From contig JADJBC010000008.1 of NCBI GenBank assembly GCA_016703945.1, positions 186,001-250,000 of the forward strand: a DNA stretch of 64,000 nucleotides, in the 5' to 3' direction. The notes under the pieces are model-generated. The model did no database searches and had not been told where the DNA came from. It saw only the letters and a list, made by a program, of their open reading frames with translations. Shown piece by piece: positions 1-8,012 of the stretch. How positions within the stretch are numbered: the first letter of the stretch is position 1; every line of letters begins with the position of its first letter. The DNA comes from Candidatus Aalborgicola danicus. GTDB taxonomy: Bacteria > Pseudomonadota > Gammaproteobacteria > Burkholderiales > Burkholderiaceae_C. The translations under genes and the position numbers were made by a program.

Positions 1-1
1 G

Positions 2-376
2 GCGGGCAGTTTGATCGGGTTTCTGTCCGGCCTGGTGGGGGCAGGCGGAGGGTTTATCAGCGTGCCCTTTATGGTGGCGCACAACATTTCCATCATCAAC
101 GCGGTGGCCACCAGCGCAGCTCTGGGTTTTCCGATTGCACTGGCCAATACCGTGGGTTATGTGGTTAGCGGTACGTCTTTGCCGGGTTTACCACCCCATT
201 CATTGGGTTATGTATGGTTGCCGGCGTTGGGGGTTATTGCCTGCTGTAGCGTGTTGACGGCACCATGGGGCGCAAAGATGGCGCATCGCTTGCCAGTGGC
301 CAAACTAAAAAGGGTTTTTGCCCTGATTCTTTATGTTCTGGCGGCCTACATGTTGTGGAAGGGACTGCAGGGTTGA
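2..376 (+). CDS. TauE/SafE-family permease, C-terminal part (cut by left edge)
   Basis: This is the C-terminal 125 or so residues of a sulfite exporter TauE/SafE-type membrane permease. The frame is open to the left edge, so the true start lies outside the window. The visible part has a glycine-rich loop (GLVGAGGGFISVPF), typical of the repeat unit in this family, followed by hydrophobic segments around 'SAALGFPIALANTVGYVVSG' and 'YVWLPALGVIACCSVL', and a final helix near the end. The family exports or imports small sulfur-containing or organic anions; the substrate cannot be read from this fragment. A perfect hairpin terminator follows 25 bp after the stop. Confidence 0.85.
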   Translation, partial: AGSLIGFLSGLVGAGGGFISVPFMVAHNISIINAVATSAALGFPIALANTVGYVVSGTSLPGLPPHSLGYVWLPALGVIACCSVLTAPWGAKMAHRLPVAKLKRVFALILYVLAAYMLWKGLQG

Positions 377-400
377 CACCTGCGACACGGGAGTCTCGTG

Positions 401-434
401 CATAGAAAAACCCGCCGAGGCGGGTTTTTCTATG
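401..434. terminator. Perfect bidirectional Rho-independent terminator
   Basis: Two 16-base arms (catagaaaaacccgcc and its exact reverse complement) meet around a GA centre. The GC-rich core is flanked by A5 on one side and T5 on the other. It therefore works as a terminator on both strands and separates the rightward permease from the leftward pha genes. Confidence 0.9.
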
Positions 435-462
435 GGTGCATTTTTGCTGGCCTAAATAACCA

Positions 463-1200
463 TCAGCCCATGTGCAAACCACCATTCACGGAGAATTCGG
501 CACCGGTAGCGTAACCGCCCTCATCCGACGCCAGCCACGCAATGATGGAAGCAATTTCACCCGGTTCACCCAAACGCTTGACCGGTACCGTGCCAATGAT
601 CTTGTCCAGCACTTCCTGGCGAATCGCTTTAACCATGTCGGTACCGATGTAGCCAGGGCTCACGGTGTTGACAGTCACGCCCTTCGTTGCCATTTCCTGT
701 GCCAAAGCCATCGAGAAACCATGCATACCGGCCTTGGCCGCCGAGTAGTTGGTCTGCCCCGCCTGGCCCTTGACGCCATTGACGCTGGAAATGTTGATGA
801 TTCGGCCCCAGCCTTTTTCCACCATGTCACCGACCACTTGTTTGGTGACGTTGAACATGCTGTTGAGGTTGGTTTCGATCACGGCGTCCCAATCTTCGCG
901 CGTCATCTTCAGGAACATGCGATCCTTGGTGATGCCGGCATTGTTGACCAGTACATCAATGCTGCCGTGTTCGGATTTGGCCTTGGTGAAGGCTTCCACG
1001 GTGGAATCCCAGTTGCCCACATTGCCCACCGACGCAAAGAAGGTGAAACCCAGCGCTGCCTGTTCGGCGATCCATTTGGCGTGGTCGCGGGTCGGACCGC
1101 AACCGGCAATGACCTTGAAACCTTCTTTGTGCAGACGCTGGCAGATGGCGGTACCGATACCACCCATACCGCCGGTTACATATGCTACTTTTTGACTCAT
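463..1200 (-). CDS. phaB: Acetoacetyl-CoA reductase PhaB
   Basis: NADPH-dependent reductase that converts acetoacetyl-CoA to (R)-3-hydroxybutyryl-CoA, the monomer for PHB synthesis. It is a 245-residue short-chain dehydrogenase with an N-terminal nucleotide loop (VTGGMGGIG), the NNAG motif, and the catalytic Ser and Tyr-x3-Lys in 'NISSVNGVKGQ' and 'NYSAAKAG'. It ends 'TGAEFSVNGGLHMG', the usual PhaB C-terminus. A strong ribosome binding site (GGAGAG) precedes the ATG. It is the last gene of a leftward phaC-phaA-phaB cluster, and the terminator at 401-434 closes the unit. Confidence 0.97.
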   Translation of the reverse strand: MSQKVAYVTGGMGGIGTAICQRLHKEGFKVIAGCGPTRDHAKWIAEQAALGFTFFASVGNVGNWDSTVEAFTKAKSEHGSIDVLVNNAGITKDRMFLKMTREDWDAVIETNLNSMFNVTKQVVGDMVEKGWGRIINISSVNGVKGQAGQTNYSAAKAGMHGFSMALAQEMATKGVTVNTVSPGYIGTDMVKAIRQEVLDKIIGTVPVKRLGEPGEIASIIAWLASDEGGYATGAEFSVNGGLHMG

Positions 1201-1226
1201 ATTATCTCTCCTCTTTGGTTTAACGT

Positions 1227-1285
1227 GCTACAAAAACAGGAGCTACTAGCCCAATATTCACCGGGGCTTGCAGCATATTTAATCA
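1227..1285 (+). repeat. 60-bp dispersed repeat, copy 1 (between phaA and phaB)
   Basis: This intergenic copy reads tgctacaaaaacaggagct, then a core ending 'ttcaccggggct'. It matches the other eight copies listed here in the order of left arm, TAGC arm and the ACGRGGGCT core. Confidence 0.7.
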
Positions 1286-1344
1286 ATGACGGTTAGACCA
1301 GCTTGGCTGCGCAAAGTGGTCCGACCGACAAGCTCTCAGCTTGA

Positions 1345-2523
1345 CTATCGCTCGATGGTGAGGGCCACACCCATGCCACCGCCGATACACAGGCTGGCAA
1401 TGCCCCTCCGTGCGTCGCGTCGCTGCATTTCGTGCAGCAAAGTGACCAAAATACGGCAACCGGAGGCCCCGATGGGGTGGCCAATGGCAATGGCGCCGCC
1501 GTTAACGTTAACCTTGCTTGTGTCCCAGCCCATTTCGTTGTTGACAGCGCAGGCCTGGGCGGCAAAGGCTTCGTTGATTTCCAGCAGGTCCAGGTCTTGT
1601 GGCTTCCAGCCGGCACGCTCCAGTGCCTTGCGGGAGGCAGACACCGGGCCCATGCCCATCAGGGCCGGGTCCAGACCGCTGGTGGCAAAGCTGGCGATGC
1701 GACCCATGGGCGTCAGGCCCAGGGCAGCAGCCTTCTTGGCAGTCATCACCATCACCGCAGCAGCGCCGTCGTTGATGCCCGAGGCATTGCCGGCGGTCAC
1801 GCCACCGGCCTTGTCAAAGGCGGGGCGCAGACCAGCCAGCGCGTCGGCATTGGATTTGCGGTTGATGAACTCGTCGGCCGCGAACACGATAGGGTCGCCC
1901 TTCTTCTGGGCGATGCTGAAGGGCACGATTTCGTCGACAAACTTGCCGGCGTCCTGCGCAGCAGCAGCCTTTTGCTGGCTGGCCAGCGCCAGGGCGTCCT
2001 GCATATCACGGGTAATGCTGTAGGCCTTGGCCACGTTCTCGGCGGTGATGCCCATGTGGTACTGGTTGTAGACGTCCCAAAGGCCGTCAACGATCATGGA
2101 GTCGGTCATTTTCCAGTCACCCATGCGCTGGCCGTCACGCGAGCCCAGCAGCACGTGCGGTGCGGCGCTCATGTTTTCCTGGCCACCGGCAATCACGATT
2201 TCGCTGTCGCCATAGGCCACGGCCTGGGCGGCCAGCATCACGGCCTTGAGACCGGAGCCGCAAACGGCGTTGATGGTCAGTCCTGGTGTTTCCTTGGCCA
2301 GGCCGCTCTTGATGACGGACTGGCGTGCCGGGTTCTGACCCGAACCGGCAGCCAGCACCTGGCCCAAAATCACTTCATTGATCTGGTCCGCGGCCAAGCC
2401 GGTGCGGGCCAGCAATGCCTTGATGACGGCTGCACCCAATTCCGGTGCCGGCGTCTTGGCCAGGGAACCACCAAATTTGCCCACGGCGGTGCGGGCGGCT
2501 GAAACGATAACGATGTCTTCCAT
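1345..2523 (-). CDS. phaA: Acetyl-CoA acetyltransferase PhaA
   Basis: Biosynthetic thiolase that condenses two acetyl-CoA into acetoacetyl-CoA, the first step of PHB synthesis. At 392 residues it has normal family length. The acylated cysteine lies in 'NAVCGSGLKAV' (about residue 89), the catalytic histidine in 'GHPIGASG' (about 350), and the second cysteine in 'ASLCIGGGMGVA' near the end. The ATG is preceded by AAGGAAGAG. It sits between phaC (124 bp upstream) and phaB (144 bp downstream), and both gaps carry repeat DNA rather than genes. Confidence 0.97.
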   Translation of the reverse strand: MEDIVIVSAARTAVGKFGGSLAKTPAPELGAAVIKALLARTGLAADQINEVILGQVLAAGSGQNPARQSVIKSGLAKETPGLTINAVCGSGLKAVMLAAQAVAYGDSEIVIAGGQENMSAAPHVLLGSRDGQRMGDWKMTDSMIVDGLWDVYNQYHMGITAENVAKAYSITRDMQDALALASQQKAAAAQDAGKFVDEIVPFSIAQKKGDPIVFAADEFINRKSNADALAGLRPAFDKAGGVTAGNASGINDGAAAVMVMTAKKAAALGLTPMGRIASFATSGLDPALMGMGPVSASRKALERAGWKPQDLDLLEINEAFAAQACAVNNEMGWDTSKVNVNGGAIAIGHPIGASGCRILVTLLHEMQRRDARRGIASLCIGGGMGVALTIER

Positions 2524-2570
2524 TTTTCTCTTCCTTCAGTAAGTCAAAAATAAACAGGGTAATTGCCGCC

Positions 2571-2644
2571 GGGCCGCCCCAAGGCAACTGCGGACCCCTC
2601 GGGGGGCAGCGCAGTACACGAAGTGACGAGCGTGGGGGCGAACA
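2571..2644. repeat. Comamonadaceae-type intergenic repeat between phaC and phaA
   Basis: A GC-rich block runs from gggccgccccaaggc through 'ctcggggggcagcgc' to 'cgaagtgacgagcgtggggg'. From memory, this block recurs between genes in many Comamonadaceae genomes; I cannot confirm that here. It occupies most of the phaC-phaA gap. It lacks a T-run, so it is not an obvious terminator. Confidence 0.5.
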
Positions 2645-2647
2645 TTT

Positions 2648-4363
2648 TTAGGCTTTGGCCTTGACGTAGCTGCCGGGTGCCGGCTCCATGGCCTTGTATT
2701 TGCCCTTGCCATAGGTCTTGGGGGCAGTGATTTGCTTGCCCGCGTGGCTCTTCAGCCAGGTCGACCAGTCTGTCCACCAGCTGCCAGGATACTCAGTCGC
2801 ACCCTCAAGCCAAGCAGACTGGGCCTTGGGCAATTTGCCGTCCGACCGAATCCAGTGGCTGCGTTTACCTTTTGCAGGTGGATTGATGACACCTGCAATA
2901 TGGCCAGAAGCGCCCATGACAAAGCGCTTTTTGCCTGGTAGTACTTGGGTGGACGCATAGGCGCCGCCGATGGGCACGATATGGTCTTCGCGCGAGCCGT
3001 AGATGTAGACTGGCATGTCGACCAAGTTCAGGTCGACCTTTTCTCCACACACCGTAGCCCGTCCGGGCTTGACCAGGTTGTTTTCCAGGTAGGTGTTGCG
3101 CAGATACCAGGCGTAATACGGGCCGGGCAGATTGGTACTGTCGGAGTTCCAGTACAGCAGGTCAAACGGAGGCGGTGTCTCACCCTTGAGGTAGTTGCCC
3201 ACCACATAGTTCCAGACCAGGTCGTTGGGGCGCAAGAAGCTGAACGTGGACGCCAGGTCCTGGCCCTTCATCAGACCACCCTTGCCCATTTCCTTCTCAC
3301 GGTATTGAACAAAGGCGTCGTCAATAAACACATCCAAAATACCGGTGTCGGTGAAGTCCAGCAGACTGGTCAGGAAGGTGGCGCTGGCCACGGGTTTCTC
3401 GCCACGTGCGGCCAGCACGGCCAGCGCGGTTCCCAACATGGTTCCACCCACGCAGAAACCCAGGGCGTTGATGCTGGGTGAGCCGGTGATCTCTTGGGTT
3501 ACCGCGATGGCCTTGATAACGGCCTGCTCAATATAGTCATCCCATGTGGCTTTGGCCATGGAAGCATCGGGATTGCGCCAGCTCACAACAAAGGTGCGAT
3601 GCCCTTGCTCTACCGCATACCGTACCAGTGAATTCTCTGGCTGGAGGTCCAGAATGTAGAACTTGTTGATGCAAGGCGGCACCATCAAGAACGGTTTTTC
3701 ATAAACCTTGGTGGTCAGCGGCTTGTATTCAATCAGTTGGAAAAACGCGTTTTCGAAAACGACTGCACCTTCCGTGGTCGCCACGTTCTTGCCCACTTCA
3801 AACAGGCTCTCGTCCGTCATGGACACATGGCCCTGGCGCAAATCGTGCACCAGGTTTTGCATGCCTTTGGCAATACTTTCGCCCTTGGTTTCAATGGCCT
3901 TTTTCTGCGCCTCGGCATTAAATGCCAGAAAGTTACTGGGTGCAGCAGCCGCCATCCATTGCTCGACCGCGAAGCGAATGCGATTGCGCGTTTTCGCATC
4001 CGCTTCTACCGCATCGGCCAGGCCCAGCATGGTTCGGGCATTGAGCAAATAGACCGCAGCCGAGTAGGCCGCAATCGGGTTGCTGCCCCAAGCCTCACCC
4101 GAGAAACGTTTGTCTGCAGTAGCCGGTGGCGTGGCGAACCCCTGGCTAAACATTCCCATGGCATCTTGAAGGTACTGCTGCTGCAGGGCTTGCAACTTTT
4201 CGGGCGCGAAGTGAATGTCTGGGGCCTTGCCGCCAGCGCTTGGTACCGCTGCGCCTAAATCTATGCTCTGGAAAGATTGCATGGCTTTGGTCCAGCTCTC
4301 GGCCATAGACTGTTGAAACTGCTGGGCTGCTTGGGTCCAGAATTCGGGGGCTTTTTGCGTCAC
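2648..4363 (-). CDS. phaC: Class I poly(3-hydroxyalkanoate) synthase PhaC
   Basis: Polymerises (R)-3-hydroxyacyl-CoA into PHB at the granule surface. About 571 residues, typical of class I enzymes. It has the N-terminal PhaC domain, then an alpha/beta-hydrolase fold. The catalytic cysteine sits in the lipase-like box GFCVGG (about residue 315), with the aspartate in 'YGSREDHIVP' and the histidine in 'GASGHIAGVINPP'. The frame is open further upstream, but I chose the GTG at 4363. It follows AGAGGTGA at good spacing and gives the usual start 'MTQKAPEFWTQAAQQ'. First gene of the leftward pha cluster. Confidence 0.96.
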   Translation of the reverse strand: MTQKAPEFWTQAAQQFQQSMAESWTKAMQSFQSIDLGAAVPSAGGKAPDIHFAPEKLQALQQQYLQDAMGMFSQGFATPPATADKRFSGEAWGSNPIAAYSAAVYLLNARTMLGLADAVEADAKTRNRIRFAVEQWMAAAAPSNFLAFNAEAQKKAIETKGESIAKGMQNLVHDLRQGHVSMTDESLFEVGKNVATTEGAVVFENAFFQLIEYKPLTTKVYEKPFLMVPPCINKFYILDLQPENSLVRYAVEQGHRTFVVSWRNPDASMAKATWDDYIEQAVIKAIAVTQEITGSPSINALGFCVGGTMLGTALAVLAARGEKPVASATFLTSLLDFTDTGILDVFIDDAFVQYREKEMGKGGLMKGQDLASTFSFLRPNDLVWNYVVGNYLKGETPPPFDLLYWNSDSTNLPGPYYAWYLRNTYLENNLVKPGRATVCGEKVDLNLVDMPVYIYGSREDHIVPIGGAYASTQVLPGKKRFVMGASGHIAGVINPPAKGKRSHWIRSDGKLPKAQSAWLEGATEYPGSWWTDWSTWLKSHAGKQITAPKTYGKGKYKAMEPAPGSYVKAKA

Positions 4364-4460
4364 ACTGTCACCTCTGTTGCGTTGGCCTGATCTCACCCGT
4401 AGTATCTCAGCTACGCCCTACGAAACCCTGACAACCAATAATTATTGCGACCTTCATTTT

Positions 4461-4742
4461 ATGTACATCGTTCCGATCGCCTGGTTGTACGTGGTAGTCA
4501 TGATGAGTATTGCCGAGGCCACCAATACCAACGGTTCGCTGCTCGGTGCGTTCATTACCTTTGTGTTGTACGGCGTGGTGCCGGTGGCGCTGATTCTGTA
4601 TTTCATGGCGGCACCGGCTCGCAAACGTGCTATTCGAGCCCGAGACGCGGCAGAACTGCAGGTACAACTGGCCTCATCGCAACCAGATGCAGGCCAGCTG
4701 CCGTCCGCTGATCCTGTCTCGCCGGTGGGAAAAGAACTGTGA
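4461..4742 (+). CDS. Small two-helix membrane protein, unknown function
   Basis: A 93-residue protein starting at the ATG that begins 'MYIVPIAWLYVVVMMSIAEA'. It has two hydrophobic segments (about residues 3-18 and 30-50) and a short polar loop 'EATNTNGSL' between them. A basic stretch (PARKRAIRARD) follows the second helix, and the tail is hydrophilic and Pro/Ser-rich. The positive residues after helix 2 suggest that side faces the cytoplasm. It is divergent from phaC. Its last 69 bp overlap the 3' end of pgeF on the other strand. I do not recognise a named family. Confidence 0.6.
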   Translation: MYIVPIAWLYVVVMMSIAEATNTNGSLLGAFITFVLYGVVPVALILYFMAAPARKRAIRARDAAELQVQLASSQPDAGQLPSADPVSPVGKEL

Positions 4743-5474
4743 CCGGTTGCTCGCGGTACACCACATGTCCGCCCCGTCATTGCCAAATACCTGGATTACG
4801 CCCAGGGCAGCTAGCTTCTGGCGCGCCAGCCCTTGTAGATTTGCCAGATACTTTCCCTTGGTTTGAGGCAGAAAATGCTGCTCTGCATCTGGGCAATCTT
4901 GAACGAAAGCCTGCACCACATCCGCTCCGACCTCAAAAGCACGGGGGCCAATACAGGGGCCTAGCCATGCTATCACTTCAATAGCGCTATCATTAGGTTG
5001 TACGGGGGCTTCTTGCATAAATCGTTTATGCATTTCCTCCAAAACACCCACACCACCAACACCGGCCAGGCCGCGCCACCCGGCGTGCACGGCCCCCACC
5101 ATCCTGCCACGTGTGTCACACAGCAGCACGGGCAGGCAATCCGCCACCATGATGCTGCAAGCTACCCCACGCTCACACGTGTAGGCCCCATCAGCGGCCA
5201 GATCATCCGGGGTATATTGACCCAATTCCACGAGTTCTGTGCCATGGACCTGGTTGAGATACACCGGGCGCGCAGGCGCCAGCCTTTCCTGCAACTTTGT
5301 CCGATTCCGCAGCACATCGGCGGCTTTATCACCGACATGTGAACCAAGATTCAGACTGTTATAGGGCGGTGCTGAATACCCCCCGTTGCGTGTGGTGCAC
5401 AGCGCGCGGACACTTGCTGGTGCGGACCAGTCCGGCTGCAACCAGTCGGTGTCCGATGCGATGGGTGAGGTCAT
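4674..5474 (-). CDS. pgeF: PgeF/YfiH-family purine nucleoside phosphorylase (laccase-domain protein)
   Basis: Cytosolic Cu-oxidase/laccase-domain protein of the YfiH family, known as a purine nucleoside phosphorylase and peptidoglycan-editing factor. Of 266 residues, the metal/active-site signatures are visible: 'LNQVHGTELVEL' (histidine), 'DCLPVLLCD' (cysteine), 'AVHAGWRGLAGVG' (histidine), and 'AWLGPCIGPRAFEVG'. Codons for 'FMQEAPVQPNDSAIEVIA', just before the AWLGP motif, come from a copy of the 60-bp dispersed repeat read in reverse. That gives an extended linker at a position that varies in length in the family. Its 3' end overlaps the convergent small membrane gene. Confidence 0.93.
   Translation of the reverse strand: MTSPIASDTDWLQPDWSAPASVRALCTTRNGGYSAPPYNSLNLGSHVGDKAADVLRNRTKLQERLAPARPVYLNQVHGTELVELGQYTPDDLAADGAYTCERGVACSIMVADCLPVLLCDTRGRMVGAVHAGWRGLAGVGGVGVLEEMHKRFMQEAPVQPNDSAIEVIAWLGPCIGPRAFEVGADVVQAFVQDCPDAEQHFLPQTKGKYLANLQGLARQKLAALGVIQVFGNDGADMWCTASNRSQFFSHRRDRISGRQLACIWLR
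4968..5022 (+). repeat. 60-bp dispersed repeat, copy 2 (inside pgeF)
   Basis: It reads tgctatcacttcaatagcg and then '...ttgtacgggggcttcttgc'. The first part can fold as GCTAT/ATAGC. It is antisense to pgeF and fully translated there, just before the conserved AWLGP motif. Confidence 0.75.
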
Positions 5475-5548
5475 GCAAACAAGGATAAACCAAGACCGTT
5501 ACCATTGACGCTCTGCACAAGCCACTACCCCAAACCGAACCCAACACC

Positions 5549-5851
5549 ATGATTCTTGAACTTGCCGACATCCGTATCCAGCCCGGTCAAAACGCAGCCT
5601 TTGAAGAAGCCATCCAGCGCGGCCTGGCCACCGTGATTGGCAGCGCCAAGGGCTTCCAAGGCTACAAGGTCAACCGTGGGCTGGAGAGCCCTGAGCGTTA
5701 CATTCTGCAAATCTTCTGGGACACGCTGGAAGACCACACCATCGGATTTCGGCAATCGGACGCATTCACGCAATGGCGTGCCATCGTCGGACCATTCTTT
5801 GCGGCCCCACCGGTTGTTGAACACTTTGATCTGATAGCCAAGTCCGCCTGA
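5549..5851 (+). CDS. Antibiotic biosynthesis monooxygenase (ABM) domain protein
   Basis: A single-domain ABM/dimeric alpha-beta barrel protein of 100 residues. It starts 'MILELADIRIQPGQNAAFEEAI' and contains the strand 'YKVNRGLESPERYILQIFWDTLEDH', typical of the family; 'AFTQWRAIVGPFF' resembles the C-terminal helix. Members act as small cofactor-free oxygenases, haem-degrading enzymes or EthD-like proteins, so a specific substrate cannot be named. It is first in a rightward series and 35 bp upstream of an FAH-family hydrolase, which is compatible with a role in aromatic or organic-acid catabolism. Confidence 0.8.
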   Translation: MILELADIRIQPGQNAAFEEAIQRGLATVIGSAKGFQGYKVNRGLESPERYILQIFWDTLEDHTIGFRQSDAFTQWRAIVGPFFAAPPVVEHFDLIAKSA

Positions 5852-5886
5852 GCCGATATTTTTTTCTTCCTCGCCCCTCAACACCC

Positions 5887-6582
5887 ATGTCGTACGTCTT
5901 CCCCCCTGCCCCCCCGGTTTGTGTGCCCGTTGTCGGTTCGACCAATACCTTTGCCGTGCACCGCATCTATTGCGTTGGCCGCAACTATGTGGAGCATGCC
6001 CAGGAAATGGGCCACAGCGGACGCGAGGCACCATTTTTCTTCATGAAACCCGCGGATGCAGTGCTGGTCGCAGCCCCTGGCGTGACTGCGGTCATGCCCT
6101 ACCCCTCGCTCACCCACAATTTGCACCACGAAGTGGAACTGGTGGTGGCCATCGGTGTTGGTGGCTCGAACATCCGCGCGGCTGACGCTGCCGCCCATAT
6201 CTTCGGTTATGCAGTAGGCCTGGACATGACACGGCGCGACCTGCAAAACGACATGAAAAAACAGGGGCGCCCGTGGTGCATTGGAAAGGGTTTTGACCAT
6301 TCAGCGCCGATAGGTGCCATCACCCCGGCCAACCAGGTACCCGGCATTGCCGATGCGGCGATACGCCTTCAGGTCAATGGCCAGGACCGCCAGCGCAGCA
6401 CCATCAACAAGCTGATCTGGAACATTGCAGAGACCATAGAGCAACTGTCGATGGCCTGGACCTTGCAGCCTGGCGACGTGATTTACACCGGCACACCCGA
6501 AGGTGTGGCCGCCGTGTTGCGTGGCGACACACTCGCAGCGGACATTGACGGCCTGCAATCCCTGCACATCCGGGTGGAGTAA
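5887..6582 (+). CDS. Fumarylacetoacetate hydrolase (FAH) family protein, fumarylpyruvate-hydrolase-like
   Basis: A 231-residue FAH-fold hydrolase or isomerase, the short form lacking an N-terminal domain. Family signatures are 'IYCVGRNYVEHAQEMG', 'PFFFMKPADAV', the metal-binding 'HHEVELVVAIG', 'GYAVGLDMTRRDLQ', 'KGFDHSAPIG' and 'GDVIYTGTPEGVAAV'. The overall pattern fits fumarylpyruvate or acylpyruvate hydrolases, which cleave C-C bonds in gentisate-type pathways. No ring-cleavage genes are nearby, so the substrate is inferred only from similarity. It lies 14 bp upstream of the thioesterase gene. Confidence 0.88.
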   Translation: MSYVFPPAPPVCVPVVGSTNTFAVHRIYCVGRNYVEHAQEMGHSGREAPFFFMKPADAVLVAAPGVTAVMPYPSLTHNLHHEVELVVAIGVGGSNIRAADAAAHIFGYAVGLDMTRRDLQNDMKKQGRPWCIGKGFDHSAPIGAITPANQVPGIADAAIRLQVNGQDRQRSTINKLIWNIAETIEQLSMAWTLQPGDVIYTGTPEGVAAVLRGDTLAADIDGLQSLHIRVE

Positions 6583-6596
6583 CTTGAAAACACGTG

Positions 6597-7409
6597 ATGA
6601 CCCACCCTAACGCCGCCCACCCGCACTGCGCCTACACCGCCCTGGCCGATGGAAGCTTCCTATCCAGTGGCCTGACTCGGGGGCCCTGGCACCCGGACCA
6701 CCAGCATGCGGGTCCACCCATTGCCCTGGTATGCCGTGCCTTTGAAGCAACTGCGCAAGAACATGGCCTGACCCATCTTGCACGTCTGACGGCCAACCTG
6801 TTGCGCCCGGTACCGATCAGCAATCTGTCGGTGGACGTTGCCACCAACTACGTGGGACGCAATGCCGGCCATTTCTCTGCCCGCCTGCTCGCGAACGGCA
6901 AGGAAGTCGGCGTCTTTACTGCGCTGGCACAGCGAGAAAACCCCTTTGCACTGCCCGACGGCCTGCCGGGACATCCCCTGAGCCTGGCGCCTGGCGCTGT
7001 AGACACAGCTCCGGTGGTTAGATTCCCGTTTGCCGGGCGACATGTGGGTTATTCGGATCTGGTGGAAACCCGTGCCGCGCGTGGCACCATGTTTGGTGGC
7101 CCTTGTGCGATCTGGTTTCGCCTGAACCACCCCCTGGTGGCGGGTGAGGCACCCAGCGCCTACCAGCGTGTGGCCGTGGCGGCCGATTCGGGCAATGGCA
7201 TCAGCGCCATCCTGGACTACCAGGCCTACAGTTTTGTCAACTCGGACCTGACCATCAACCTGCTGCGTCAACCGGTCGGCGAATGGATTTGCCTGGACGC
7301 CCGCACCCACCTGGGCTCCAACGGCTGCGGGATGGCCGAGTCGGCCCTGTACGACGAGCAGGGTTTGATCGGTCGGGCCACCCAGAGCCTGGCCGTGCGC
7401 TCACGCTAA
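6597..7409 (+). CDS. TesB-like acyl-CoA thioesterase (double hotdog)
   Basis: Likely cytosolic acyl-CoA thioesterase of the 4HBT_3/TesB-like superfamily, about 270 residues and therefore a double-hotdog subunit. The N-terminal half has 'GPWHPDHQHAGPPIALVCRAFE' and 'RLTANLLRPVPISNLSVDV', with the pattern (H-x-GGPP-like loop, then R-x3-N-x2-RP) seen in this group. The C-terminal half has 'NSDLTINLLRQPVGEWICLDARTHLGSNGCGMAESALYDEQGLIG', the repeated hotdog segment. A GTG three bases upstream is an equally possible start. The next gene follows within two bases. Confidence 0.8.
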   Translation: MTHPNAAHPHCAYTALADGSFLSSGLTRGPWHPDHQHAGPPIALVCRAFEATAQEHGLTHLARLTANLLRPVPISNLSVDVATNYVGRNAGHFSARLLANGKEVGVFTALAQRENPFALPDGLPGHPLSLAPGAVDTAPVVRFPFAGRHVGYSDLVETRAARGTMFGGPCAIWFRLNHPLVAGEAPSAYQRVAVAADSGNGISAILDYQAYSFVNSDLTINLLRQPVGEWICLDARTHLGSNGCGMAESALYDEQGLIGRATQSLAVRSR

Positions 7410-7410
7410 C

Positions 7411-7965
7411 ATGGCTCCCATGCTTCGCAACCCCATCAAACATTGCAAACAGTGCGGCACCCCTGTGGTTTACCGCCTGCCGGATGACGGCGACACCAAG
7501 GAGCGCGCCATTTGCACGGCCTGCCATACCGTGCACTACGAGAATCCGCTGAACGTGGTGGGCACCGTGCCCCATTGGGGCGACAAGGTGCTGCTGTGCA
7601 AGCGCAACATCGAGCCACGCTGGGGCAAATGGACCTTGCCGGCCGGATTCATGGAGCTCGGCGAGACGACCGCCGAAGGGGCGGCGCGCGAAACGGATGA
7701 GGAGGCCGGCGCGCAAATCGAAATGCAAGACCTGTTTACGCTGCTCAACGTCGCCCGTGTCGGGCAGGTGCATCTGTTCTACCGGGCGCGCCTGCTCAGT
7801 GACCAGTTCAGCCCCGGCTTTGAAACCATCGAGGCCCAGTTATTTGCCGAACATGAGATTCCCTGGGATGAAATCGCCTTTCGAACCGTCAAGGAAACAC
7901 TAGAGCGCTACTTTTCAGACCGACGGGCCGGACGTTACGGATTCCATGTTGTCGACATTGCCTGA
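7411..7965 (+). CDS. Nudix hydrolase with N-terminal zinc ribbon
   Basis: A 184-residue pyrophosphohydrolase with a zinc-ribbon at the N-terminus (CKQCG around residue 12, CTAC around residue 36). A full Nudix box follows: G-x5-E-x7-RE-x2-EE-x-G within 'GFMELGETTAEGAARETDEE' plus AGA. The layout (C-x2-C, NP-x4, Nudix box) resembles the NudC/YfcD-like group acting on nucleotide diphosphates, but the protein is shorter than NudC. Its start is one base after the thioesterase stop, so the two are probably co-transcribed. The ATG at 7420 is an alternative start. Confidence 0.88.
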   Translation: MAPMLRNPIKHCKQCGTPVVYRLPDDGDTKERAICTACHTVHYENPLNVVGTVPHWGDKVLLCKRNIEPRWGKWTLPAGFMELGETTAEGAARETDEEAGAQIEMQDLFTLLNVARVGQVHLFYRARLLSDQFSPGFETIEAQLFAEHEIPWDEIAFRTVKETLERYFSDRRAGRYGFHVVDIA

Positions 7966-8012
7966 CGACCGCCACGCCATGAATTCTTTTCGGCAGCCTC
8001 TGAGATCCGGCC

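Noticed and set aside
2571..2644. The GC-rich block between phaC and phaA as a terminator
   Set aside because: No T-run on either strand follows the possible stem, and phaA-phaB are expected to be co-transcribed with phaC.
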